NCBI GenBank assembly: GCA_951799445.1
Contig: OX637293.1
Coordinates: forward strand, 20,708,001 to 20,772,000
Length of the DNA stretch: 64,000 nt
Source of the DNA: Pseudisothecium myosuroides
Lineage: Eukaryota > Streptophyta > Bryopsida > Hypnales > Lembophyllaceae
Reading direction: 5' to 3'
The notes below the pieces were generated by a model, which did no database searches, was not told where the DNA came from, and was given only the letters and a program-made list of their open reading frames with translations. Position 1 is the first letter of the stretch. The number at the start of each line of letters is the position of its first letter. Position numbers and translations under genes: made by a program. This document shows, piece by piece, positions 23,617 through 34,795 of the stretch.

Positions 23617-24371
23617 TAAATCTTAGGATTTATGATGATTTGAACACCATACATTAGTGTAGCTTTGGAAAGGCAAGCTAGGAACACCATTTAGCAAAAC
23701 TTCATTTCCTGCATCGGCTGCATGTGTTGGCTACTAAGGTAAACCAGCCTATGACAGGCAGAATGACTGGTTTGCCCTGTTGGCAATGTTGAAAAATTTT
23801 AAATTTTTGTTCACATAAAGACAAATGTGAGTATGGGAAAGAGCATCGAAATTTTATTTTTTGACAAAGTATGAATTTGTTATGAACTTTAGAAGTGCGC
23901 TGCCCAATTGGCCCAAAAGAGTCCCTAAACTACCCCAAAACCAACAAAAAGTGAATTCATAATGGTCATCTTACTCACATAAAACAGTCACAATAATTGA
24001 TCACAACATGAAGGTCTAAAAAAGTCACTTTCTGTGTTGAATTTGCATTCAAATGGTGGAAGTTCTTATTACAGTCACTAATCACTCCATCACCATCATC
24101 CAAGACATAGATTGTGATCACTAGTCAAAATCTCATCTATTGAAATAAGTTTGTCATGGGTTGATGCAAGACTTTAATGGGTCATTCCCTAGGAGTTTCT
24201 GATGGGACTTCGCCTGTCATATGCTGGTTGACAGGCAGACTATTCATTCAAGAGCTTCTCTATCCCCTCTTTCAATGGTCGATGGTAGTCTCACGCTTAA
24301 ACCAATAACGCAATTCAACGAAGAAGTAACTCATTGCACTCCAAACTATTTAGACGGCACTTCAGATGATC

Positions 24372-24779
24372 CTAAACCCTAAACAGAATGAAAATGGAGG
24401 GACCGCTTACTTTGATTGCAGGGGTATCGGAACTCCAAAGTTCATCAGATGATCCTCGAGGCTTAGAAATCCAATGCCGGATCTCATTATTCGGCGTCTT
24501 GTACACTCTGATCTCACTCGCTTGCTCATTGTCTTCAGCAGGGATGATCAGTGTAACTTCCGAGCTCCCAACAGCTGCAGCCTCAAGCAGAAACAGATTC
24601 CAATCCTTCACCGTATCCTCAAAAAACTCATAAGTGTATGAGCTTCCCTCCTGATTCACTGGACAAATTCTTCCAGTAGTACCGGAATAAACATGGTGGA
24701 ACTCATCTGACGGTTTCAAGAATATTCCATCCCTAACTACGAAGGTATAGGAAGTGTCGTTAAAGATCGTGACCTTCAT
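24372..24779 (-). CDS. Hypothetical protein, beta-rich
   Basis: From the ATG at 24779 the frame gives 135 residues (MKVTIFNDTSYTFVVRDG ... SIFILFRV). The frame is open about 90 bases further upstream without an ATG and may be part of a longer exon. Alternating hydrophobic and polar residues (KVTIFNDTSYTFVV, YTYEFFEDTV, SEVTLIIPAED) suggest a beta-sandwich. No signal peptide or membrane segment is seen. It lies upstream of the kinase gene on the same strand and is divergent from the ORF at 24892. I do not recognise the family. A role as an upstream exon of the kinase gene is possible but unsupported. Confidence 0.4.
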   Translation of the reverse strand: MKVTIFNDTSYTFVVRDGIFLKPSDEFHHVYSGTTGRICPVNQEGSSYTYEFFEDTVKDWNLFLLEAAAVGSSEVTLIIPAEDNEQASEIRVYKTPNNEIRHWISKPRGSSDELWSSDTPAIKVSGPSIFILFRV

Positions 24780-24891
24780 CGTAAACCTAAACCCACCACC
24801 AAAAAAATTCTCGTTCCCGGAAAGAATGGCCACATTCCCTTTCTGAGCAGGTGCTCCCGAGAGAAGAAGCTCCAGTGCTTAGCAACGCGGC

Positions 24892-25245
24892 ATGGACAAG
24901 GCCATGTTCCAGACCTACTGCAAACAGATGGAGAATTTGCTTAACAAAAAGCATCACAGTCTGGGCAAGAATTCTAGTGCCTTGGAATCAAAGTTGACAA
25001 AAGTCTTGACAAAAGTCCTGCAAATTCAGACCCTGCTCGACCAACGTGCGAATGCTCTGTATTGGAGAGCCCTGGAGGCCTGGACTCTTGGAGGGGTTGG
25101 TTACAGACAGTCGGTAGGCGACTTGCTGAGTTATTGCCTGATCTATTTTTCAACAAACATGTTGTTCCAACTTGGAATCTTCAATACAGCAACTTCCGAG
25201 AAGACATACTTCAATAAGGTAAGGTCCGCTTCACATGAGCAGTAG
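24892..25245 (+). CDS. Hypothetical protein, 117 residues
   Basis: It starts at ATG 24892 (MDKAMFQTYCKQMENLL) and reads a helical, Lys/Leu-rich sequence with a direct repeat (LTKVLTKVL) to a stop at 25245. Composition in the first 90 codons is protein-like. The last residues run into a short duplicated sequence (CATGAGCAGTAGGAAGATGG, twice at about 25236-25275), and the true 3' structure may involve splicing. Family unknown. Confidence 0.3.
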   Translation: MDKAMFQTYCKQMENLLNKKHHSLGKNSSALESKLTKVLTKVLQIQTLLDQRANALYWRALEAWTLGGVGYRQSVGDLLSYCLIYFSTNMLFQLGIFNTATSEKTYFNKVRSASHEQ

Positions 25246-25276
25246 GAAGATGGCATGAGCAGTAGGAAGATGGGCA
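25236..25276 (+). repeat. 20-bp direct duplication
   Basis: CATGAGCAGTAGGAAGATGG occurs twice back to back. Confidence 0.8.
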
Positions 25277-25279
25277 GCA

Positions 25280-27000
25280 AGAACATCTCTTTATTCTGAT
25301 TGATTGCTTATGGTAGTGCTTTAACATTAAAGAGGCAGGAAAAAAGTAAGTTACATGGATGATAAAGTTGTTGATGTGTCCTGCCACTGGTAACAAAATT
25401 CTTCCGGTGGTTTTTGGCTAAAAGGTGCTTACAAGGGGGCACTTCTCCCGGAGGCCTATTGTTTGAGTTTGGAAAGGTCGGAAGAATAGTTGTTGCTCCT
25501 ACTTCCTAACAGGCTATAATGTGAAGCGACTCTAAATTACCAAAGAGATTCCATAGTCAAATCTAGCAAAGTTTAACCCTTGAATGACACGGAGGACGTT
25601 TAGCGTCTGATGATGAATGACAGAGAATCTTTGCATGCGGATAGAAGTGCAACTATTCATCCTCAAAATTTTGTTGTGAAAAGGGAAGGTCTTCTACACT
25701 AGGTTAATTTCCAATGAGTGCTTTTCCATTTTTTTAAGGCAATGATTCTCACGGTATCCAAAGGGATGATTTCCACGGTCACCAGTCCGTCCTTCAAGAG
25801 TTAATCCATTTAAAATCTAAGAAAATCACAAACTATTTTCTGGAGTGAAAAAAATAGAAATAATTCATAATCTCAAAGGAATTGGAAGCGAATTAGGAAA
25901 ATGCTATATCTAACTACTTCTAGACTTTTGAAAGTCCAGAATTAATAATAAAAAAATATGGTCATCAATAGAGTATGCAAGACATCAATAAAACATTGAA
26001 AGATCTATACAAACATTGAGAGATAACCATCTGGAGATTTCTAGATGTTTTGTCCAAAATTCATTGATTTATTCTAAAGTATTTAAATGTGGAATAAATG
26101 TAGATCACTAATTTTTTTAAAGAGAATGAATTGAAACAATCCGATTCAGAAAATACAATTGCATGCAACAATTATGAGTGTTTATACAAGGGTGTATCTA
26201 CCAATTTTTGTATAATACATGATAATATGTGGAAAGAATTGCAATAGGTGTATCCCTTCTACGTCTTGAACAACATTGGTTGTGTTTTGACTAATGGCAC
26301 AAATAGGTAGGCACTTTTTAGAAAGGTCATTGTAAAGAAATATGGCATATACTACTATGTTTAACAATGTTTTAGTACTTTCATAAATAATAGTCAACAA
26401 TGTGTTTTTTCTAAGTTTTTTTTCCATCTTGTATCGTAGAAATTGGCTTCAACTACCCCTATAGAAGTATCAATCAATCATAGAAGAAGCACAATTGAAC
26501 TTGTGTCAATTTTAAATAGAAGATTTCGTATATGCCCATATTGAATATTTTTCATACATTAAACATCTATTTTCATATAGTGGAGGCATTAGAAGGAATT
26601 TGGGGCCAAGAAAGGGCCGTTTCAAGCCTATTCCCCAATCTGTCCCCATGCTCTAAACAGTGGTATGGATTGTCAGATTTTTTCTCCAAAAATCTCATTT
26701 TAAGATTTTTTTTTTTTTTTTTGAAAATTTGATGTGGCCAAAGTTTGGCCATGTCACCTTGCTGCGGTGGCGCAGTTCCAGCAATTGAGAACTGCACAAA
26801 ACTTGTAGAGAACTTATAGGAATTTGTGGCCCTTTAGAGGGCCCAGATTCTCTCTAATAGTGTATTTCTTAATATTCATTGCTTTGTATGAATCATGAAA
26901 GTAATATCTAACAAATCCAAAGGTCCTTGAAGTAAATGTTTTATGAGGTTGCTAGTGAAGTAGGCTTGTATTTGTGCATTTTTCATATATCGATGTCAAC
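25280..27000. other. AT-rich stretch, no supported gene
   Basis: Nothing coding is supported. Near 25896 a sequence resembles the left end of the MITE at 63017 (ATGCTATATCTAACTACTTC), suggesting a degenerate relative. Confidence 0.4.
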
Positions 27001-27010
27001 AATATTGTAT

Positions 27011-27205
27011 ATGGGCAATTTCGTTAAAATGGCGATATTTTTTTAAAAGGGCATCAAAACAGTTCAGAACGGCCGTTCTGAAATCTATATCTGTCCTAGA
27101 TGGTTCAGAACGGCCGTTCTAAAATCTATATCTACTCTAGATGGTGAAAATGGCACACTGTCATAGTGGCACTTGGAATACCGCCATTTTAACGAAATTG
27201 TCCAT
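27011..27205. mobile_element. 195-bp MITE, second copy
   Basis: Same length and inverted ends as 8053-8247 (ATGGGCAATTTCGTTAAAAT at the left, complement ATGGACAATTTCGTTAAAAT at the right). Flanks are GTAT and ATAT, an imperfect four-base duplication. No ORF. Confidence 0.85.
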
Positions 27206-27699
27206 ATATACACTATCAAAAAATTCTCAATTCATACAATACCAATGGCAATCATCCTAATTTTTTGCACATCCATTGTGTATCAACTTGATTGAATTGT
27301 TTTTTTCACTTCAATTCCTCTATCTTCAATAATCCCATATTTGCTAAAGATTCTATCTATATTCTTATTCTAACCAAAACAACTTTGGGACTTAAAAAGT
27401 TAATAATAAGAACAAGAATTTAAGATTGTTTTGAAAAAGATTGTTGATGGACGTTTTTTAAATTCCATAACATTCTCACCCTAAGCCCATAACATTCTTG
27501 AATGAAAAGGCAGGAGGGTCTTTCTACAAGAGCATTGTAAAGAGAATATTTTTTAGTTATATTAGTCCATAATATATGGGCAAGCTTACATTGAAGATTT
27601 TCTACAATAAAAGGAGCCTTGATGAATGCAAAGTAAAAGGACCTCTATCTTGATGTTCAAGATTGCTCTTGAGAATGCTATGTTAAAAACTTTAGAAGT

Positions 27700-28300
27700 T
27701 AACCCCTAAATCTCCAAGACACAATATTTTAGTGTTGATTAAACTTTGAAGTTATATAAAATCTTACAAAAGTGTTATTTTGGATTCTTTTTTTGGTTGA
27801 ATAAACCTTAAAGTCTATTTTAAGCATCAAAATTTTTATTTTGAAAAAAAAATTGTTTATGACTTTTCTATTGACAATTTTGTGCAAGGGTGTCAATTAC
27901 GAATCTTGATTTTTTTGTATTCAAGGCTCTTGGAAATGAACCTCAAATACACTTGATCTTGGGAGTAAAATCACATTGGAATTCATTTAAAAAAAATTGT
28001 AGAGGAAGTTCTAAAAGTTGTAAATCTAATGTGGTTATGCATGTCATGCCCTTTAACCTCATATTTTTTTCATTTCAATTTTAGATTTGACATATAAAAA
28101 AAAGATTGAAAGACTTTAAATTACTTTCATAGTTTTAGAATCCTCTTGGTCAAACATTATAATCTTTCAATCTATAAATGATATTGTTGAGTTTTCTTTC
28201 CCTACATGATCCATACCACGTCTTGTTAGAATTCATATAATTACAATTAAAAAAATTGATAAAACTTATTAAATCTTGAAATTTTTTTAGTTTAGAGAAA
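27700..28300 (+). repeat. Dispersed repeat, paralogous to 37965-38570
   Basis: Both copies start near AACCCCTAAAT and share GGTCAAACATTATAATCTTTC-like and GATATTGTTG blocks over about 600 bp in the same order. The 37965 copy carries an extra 63-bp MITE that this copy lacks, so this one serves as the empty site. Confidence 0.65.
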
Positions 28301-28349
28301 ACTTTAAAAAATTCAAAAAGAGTCTTGGGGCATTTATTGGCTAACTTAA

Positions 28350-29247
28350 CCCCTAAAATACCAAGGCATTTCTGAAAACTGCCATTTCTGCTGCGATCAC
28401 TCCCTAAACCAAAAAAAAACTTTTTTTTTTAGATTCTAACCGTAGGATCTTGTACTCCACTTGTCTCAGATCATGTGGTAAAAATTTCATGAAGTTTGAC
28501 CGCACGGATTGGAAGATATTAGCATTCAAAGTTGGAAAAAAAAATTTGAACTATTTCCTGCAATTTCAGATGACTTTTACGGCCATTTGTGGATTTTTTT
28601 TTGCACTACACAACATAAAGTTAAAATTTCTTATGTTGAACATTTGAGTTGAGAGTCGGGGAAAAAAATTTCAGCATATCAAAAACTTGATTTTCACATA
28701 TAAAAAAATTGTCAAGTAGAAGTAGGTCCAAAATTGATCAAAACACTAAACTGTTAATAGCTCTTAGATGGAATTCAATTCCCATAATCCCAACGGTGGG
28801 ATTGTTCTTGCAAACAAACTTGACCTTTTAAAAAAAAATATATTGAAAATATTTGAAAATTGCATTCAAAAATGAATTCTATAAGTTGTTTTTTGAAGAA
28901 CATGCTTAAATTGCCCAAAAAACAAGATTGTCCATATCTTTCTCATTATTAGTCCAAATAGAATGAATCAAAGCTTCAAATGTAGATAAAAACATGATCT
29001 TTGAGAGAAAAAAATTAAAAATCATTTTTTTTTGCTTTTTTTTTTTGCCTGGTGAATTGCTTTTTTGCTTTAGGATGGCATAAATTTTGCTTTCGGGCAC
29101 CGATTGAAAAAAAAATTATATTTTTAGAAAGCTAATGTGATTCCCTATCTTCAAAAAAAGTTTCAAAAAATCAAGTCAAAATTTGAGGCCACACGGGCCT
29201 GCCTGAAATCTGAAGTGTTCCCTGAGGGGACTTTGGTACTTTAGGGG
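28350..29247 (-). mobile_element. TTAA-flanked inverted-repeat element, copy B
   Basis: An 898-bp element with TTAA at 28346-28349 and 29248-29251. The ends are CCCCTAAAATACCA and complement CCCCTAAAGTACCA. The interior is an inverted and diverged relative of copies A and D (GTAGGATCTTGTAC, CCCAACGGTGGGATTGTTC and GAGTTGAGAGTC blocks appear in reverse orientation relative to A). No long ORF. Confidence 0.7.
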
Positions 29248-29259
29248 TTAAGCACAATG

Positions 29260-31640
29260 GAAATAGCAAACTACACTTTCCTTTAGTTCTTAATGAACCA
29301 AACAACGTGTTTTGGCAATATAGAAATTTGGAGTAGCTCACTATGAACGGGATTTTCATTTTTTTCTTTAAAATTCTCATACAACTTGTAGTCAAGGAAT
29401 AGCTTTAAAGTGCAACAATTGTTGTGACTTTTGACTAAATGGTTAAAAAGTTAGTGCACGATATGTGATTTTTCCTCAACTCGGGTAGCTCAAAAAAATC
29501 ACATTCTCAAGAAACAAAATTTTGAAATTGCTCCTAATTGCAACTTGTTCCTAAAACCAATCTCTTACATATGTTTGCCTTGAATGTAAAAATTTTATTC
29601 TTGAAAGTTTACAATCGATTTTGGATAAACCTATATCTAGTACTTTTAAAAATTTATAGACTATTTGTACTGAATTCAAATTTGCCTCCAAAAAGAATGT
29701 GAAATCATTTTCCAACTTCTAATAGGATCCTAGAAATAATTAAACATTTCAATAATACAAACCATCTTCAATTAATTTTAGGCATTAAGTAGATACACTT
29801 AATTGCATCTAAATAAGCAGTTCAACACAGTTTCTATTATATATTGAAAAAGTTTTTATAGGCTTTGTTGGTAGTCAAAAGGGGATTTTAGATTCTCTTC
29901 TTATACATTTTTTCAACATCATATGAATAAACTATGAATTTTTAAAATACTAAAAATAGATATATTGAAAAACAATCCCAAACTTATGAACAAAAGCAAT
30001 ACATTTTAGACAAGACTTTGTAGGGATTGGTTTTAGAGATGATTCATAATCAAGTGAAGTTAGAAAGAGAAGAACATATTTTTATGAACAGTGTGTCTAC
30101 TTAAAGAATTTGTTCACACTAGGTTCCATGGTTTTCGCCAAAAAGACAAAATGAGTGATACTAGTATTACGTACCTTTGCTATGCTATGCTACCCACTCA
30201 AAAGAGTCAAGCAACCATTTCATTTCAATTAATGCCTTTCTTCCTCAAATAAATGAAAAAATAAATGAAAAAAATGCATCATAAGAGATACATTGAAAGA
30301 TGTGCACAGATATGTATACAAATACAAATATGAGTATGGATGTTGAATGTAGAGAGACAGTAGATACTTGTTTGTCTCATATTTTTGGCAACATTATGAT
30401 GCAAATAAACATAAAAGTCTTAGGTTCATGAAAAATTCTAAAAATAAAATCACTATCACAACAAACCATTCCAATTACCCTCCTTCTAAAATAAATGAAA
30501 ACAACAACAACTAGGACACACTTCCTTACTACTCATTCAAAGAAGTAAACTACTAAATTCATTAGTTTAAATATTAGAAGATTTTTTTTTAAATGGGATA
30601 AAGTGACTTGTGGAAAAAATTATTAAAAGATGGATAGAAAGCTGATAGGAGAGATTCAAGGGGAATGTATAAGTAGTGTTTATGAGTGGTGGTAGTCGGG
30701 TCAAGGAAATCCAATTAGAAGGAATTGCATGCATTCAATTGTTAGGAAAGTTCATGAATAATTATGGGTAAGGTTTGGTTGTTTTCTAGTTTCTTTTCTA
30801 AAAGTAAAATTTGGACAAAAAAATTGATGGCTATGTAGGTGATGGTAGTGAGTGCTTTTTTTATTGCAAATTTGGGAATACTTAGAGTATCATGGAGTGC
30901 ATAAAAAACAAAATGGTTGGAGTTCCTTCTACTTCCTTTGTCATAATTCAAAAGTGACTAGGCAATTCAAAAAGTTTTTTACATCTTCACAATTTTGGAA
31001 AATATGGACTATTTCTTGGTCCTTAAGGGGTTCAAAGAGGAGGTAGGTGCACTAAGAGCGCGTTGCATTAGGGGGATGGAGCTCCATAATTGAACCCCCC
31101 TCGCTTTCTATTGCAAGGTGGAGTTCTAGCCTCCCTTTTAGCCTCCAACCTTATTTTGTGCATTTGCAAATCTAGAGGGCTTGGACCATGGCTAGAGGGG
31201 GTTATTTCCTACAAAAGACAACAAGTGTTGTTATTGCCTACATCATTGGCAACACTCATTGGGCGAAGTCAAGCAGATCCCTTAAATGGCATCAAATATT
31301 CTACCTCTCATCAGCTGCATTGTTACTACTTTATTTTAATTTGGTTGTCCTTCCAGCTCCAATTTGAGAAGGTGGTGGTGGTCATGGAAACCAGCAAGAG
31401 CATCTGGAACATCCAGACTTCTTCCAACCCCCTCTAATTTCCTCCCTTCCAGACGCCCAATGAAAATTGGCCGTAACTAGAGTTTCTTTTTCTCATTAAC
31501 AAGTTGGCTCTTAATCCTTTGTTGTAATGATCAGTGTTATGGGAATGTGTTTATAACTCAAGAGCTACGTAATTTTTTTGGAGGGACTATTTGGCAATAC
31601 ATTCCCCTATATTCAATGGATTAAATTGCTAAAAAATTTA
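29260..31640. other. AT-rich stretch, no supported gene
   Basis: I see only short ORFs without family resemblance. No repeat boundaries are clear. Confidence 0.4.
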
Positions 31641-31654
31641 GGAACATTATCCAT

Positions 31655-32055
31655 ACCTCCATACCTTAAGTTTGTTTGTTTGTTTGTTACATTAAGATCT
31701 CCGGGACCATGCGTCCCCTGGTGGTGTGCTTGGTACCATCGGAAAAGCTCTTGGCAAGGAGGGGTGCACGGGCTTTGTTTTGTGACCTTAGGACCTACGG
31801 TGGGAAACTTATGAATTTTTTGAGTTATTTTTGAATTTAAAAAATTAGAAAAATTTAATTCTACTTTTGTTTTGGCTGTAGAAACCAACATTTTTTTTTC
31901 TAGAGACAAATCGCCAGATTGTCAGTCTTGTAAGCCACTGTGCCTGGCTCCCTCCCCCAAAATTCACCTTTGATGCGAGGGCACAGGGCTTTACTATAGA
32001 GCTATAGTTCCAAAAATACCCGTATGTGGGAATGGCACAGGGCACACTAGTTATG
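31655..32055 (+). repeat. Isolated copy of the 38.5-49.2 kb repeat family
   Basis: Shows the family hallmarks in forward order: a CCTTAAGTTTGTTTGTTTGT block, GCTTGGTACCATCGGAAAAG, GGAGGGGTGCACGGGCTTTG, a GGACCTACGG block, and finally GGCACAGGGCACACTAGT. It lies a few hundred bases upstream of the OBAP gene. Confidence 0.65.
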
Positions 32056-32476
32056 GCTAAGTTCACACACCGTTTTGGATCAATACATATATTTTCATCC
32101 ACGTTTTGTATGTTTCATCCTTCTCGATGGATGTAAATAGCTTCACGGAGATCGTTTTCTGAGCTGACTGCCATGCCCTAAGTATCAATTCTGTACTTTC
32201 TGCTGATGACTGGTTGCAAGTCATGGAGCCACATCCCTATGAGATGGCAGTTTTACCAAGTGGCACCCGCCATGCAAAAGCTCCACTGCCTCAAGGGAGA
32301 TGTTGAACCGGTGCCTGCTGATCACTACAGAGAACTTGGAATTGAAGTGCGCATCCAGTTTCATTTGGGGCATGCAAGCCGGGGTTTTGATCAATTGCTG
32401 GCAATCAAATCAGCAGGGATAGCAGGTATTGGAATTGAGCTCAGCTCGCTCGGAAACATTCAAGCTTAAGAGCATC

Positions 32477-34153
32477 ATGGCGACTCATGGGTGTTCGGCA
32501 TCCACAGCGGACGATGTGCCCGGCGGAGAGAAGAAGCTCACTTCCAAAGTGCGGGATGCTGGCGCTGGCTTGCTGCAGAAGCTCAAGCCCATTCAAGCTT
32601 TCCAGCAATCCAGCAGGTTAGGGAGCTGCTAGCCTGGGGTTTTTTCATCTACAGTAGAACCTCTCTAAGTTGATAGAGTTGGGACCGGTCTGACACATTG
32701 AGTTAGAGAGGTTATTACATTAGGGAGGGTCATCATGTTCATATGTGGTTCATATTGTTAAGTTGGGACCGGCAATCAATACTTCCTGACAACGCTTTAT
32801 TAACTTAGAGGGGATAACTTAGAGAGGTTCTACTGTAGTTAGCGCATGAGGATGAATGCCCACATGTGACCGTGTTTCTTGTTGTGTCTTTGAGACTCAG
32901 CCTTGATTGGATTGATGTCCTTGAACTGCTGTAGCATATTTGCACATGGGCCATGTTCTCGCACGACATGAAGCGCAAAATTGAGACACACCACTACGCG
33001 GCTCGCCTCAACGACGATTTCTTGCAATGCGCCGTTTACGATTCGGACCAACCCAATTCTCGTTTGATTGGTATTGCCCCTTCTGTCTCTGCCTCAATTT
33101 GCTCTTGTTTTGCATCTGAGGTAATTCAGTTGTGAAGTCTCTCCCAGGCAGGGATATAAGTTTGTTGTTACATCGAAACTGAACTGTTCTAGTCAGGGAG
33201 GGTTTAAAGGAGGTTTTACAACTTCGTGACTGCGGCTTTAGTTTCTAGTTTCTAGGGATTCGAGTTCCTTTGTTCTGTTCAGATATTTGTTGTCTCTGGA
33301 CCAAGGGGAGAAGGCTTTGCAGAAGATATCCTGAGGAAGTTTGAGTAGCTACCTTACTCGAAAAGCGAGCCAGTGCTACAGACAGCCGCCCAGCACATCT
33401 CTGTTAGCACATCTCGTAGTGTATCTGCTTGTTTGTACGTGACATAATCTAAGCGGTTATACCTATCTTTGTATCATTGCTGAATGGATTTCCGTGCAGG
33501 TGTGGAATACGTCATCTCCGAAAAAGTCTTCAAAACACTGCCGAAAGAGGAGAAGCAGTTGTGGCACTCGCACGAATTCGAAGTAAGAACCAATATTTAC
33601 CTATCGGCAACCAGAACTATGATTTCGAGCAAGTGGAGCTTTGTACAAAAAAATGATGTGAGCACAATTGTTGCATGCAACAGATCAAGGAGGGGCTATG
33701 GGTAAACCCAGGCGTACCTGAACTGTTACAGAAGCAGGAGCTCAAGAGTTTGGTGAAAACTTACGGCAAATTCTGGTGCACCTGGCAATTCGATCGAGGT
33801 AAATACATCTAACTTGTGAGAGCTTTGCCTAAATCATTATGAACGCCGTGCTCTCATGAACTAAATTAGGTCAAGCAATTGACAGTTATTTGGGATGCAA
33901 AATAACAGGAGATGCGCTGCCGTTGGGAGCTCCGGCATTAATGATGTCGCCACAAGAGCAAGAGCCAGGACGGATTCCAGACGCGAGCGTGGCGAAGCGG
34001 GATGCCAAGTATGGCATTTCGTCTTTGTCGCAGAAACAGAGTCGTGCAGACATCGCAGGGGTAGAGAGGGTGGACCCTGACGCCGATCGGTGGAGACACA
34101 CTGGCAAGGGCTGGGGCGTGGAGCTCGTGGACGTGCTCATGTCTCTTGGTTGA
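32477..34153 (+). CDS. Oil-body-associated protein (OBAP, DUF1264), five exons
   Basis: Exons are 32477-32616, 32935-33070, 33500-33582, 33684-33798 and 33909-34153, with GT-AG ends. The start is ATG 32477 (MATHGCSAS). Family blocks in order: [120 protein letters not shown]. OBAPs associate with seed or spore lipid bodies and help keep them small. The length, about 239 residues, is normal. Phases match at every junction except the first: exon 1 ends two bases into a codon, while exon 2 (CAT at 32935) needs phase 0. A micro-exon or a different donor is required, or the locus is damaged there. Intron 1 carries an Emigrant-like MITE. Confidence 0.88.
32652..32835. mobile_element. Emigrant-like (pogo/mariner) MITE in OBAP intron 1
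   Basis: 184 bp from CAGTAGAACCTCTCTAAGTT to the complement AACTTAGAGAGGTTCTACTG, flanked by TA on both sides. The end sequence is close to the plant Emigrant MITE consensus (CAGTAAAACCTCT...). It also has internal GACCGGTCTGACA and GGGACCGGCAATC blocks. No ORF. Confidence 0.8.
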
Positions 34154-34795
34154 TCAGCCTCTCTGAAGTTCAAACTCCTACCACGTACATTGTTTAGTCA
34201 AAGCGTCTTTAGTAGTGGAATCACTCGGACGGAGGATGTTGGAGCTAACAGCATCTACGCTCTACCTGTAGAGCAACAATGCAGCCAGTTTGGGATCTGG
34301 TAACAAACAGTTTTTGAGGTCAAACAAAGACATATCGATATCGCTGGTTTATCAATGTAATTATTAGTTATTTAAATCTTCATATCGGTCAGGGTAATAT
34401 ACCATGTAAGCAAGTTGAAACCTAGGCGAAATTGTTTTAGTAGTAAAGCATTAAAGCCCGAGAATTTGAATCGAGAAACCGAGAATAAATTGATATCAAA
34501 TTTTCATGGCCACCAGTGTGACTACTTTACAGGCTCTAGGATTCGTCCACCCCTCCATGATCCAGACGCTGGGCCATTTCCCATGCAGTGATTTGCACTC
34601 AAATGAGACTGCTGATCAGCAGAAATCTCACGCCAGTGCCCTGGAGGGATCGTGCGGATGAAACTGAAAATGCTTTATTTGGCTACCCTATAAAAGTGCC
34701 GCAAAACTGGACACTGCTCTCTACCTTTTAATTAGACCCTTGGGAGATAGCAAGGAGTTTGCGAGTATATCCACAGCCACATCTATATCGACCTT

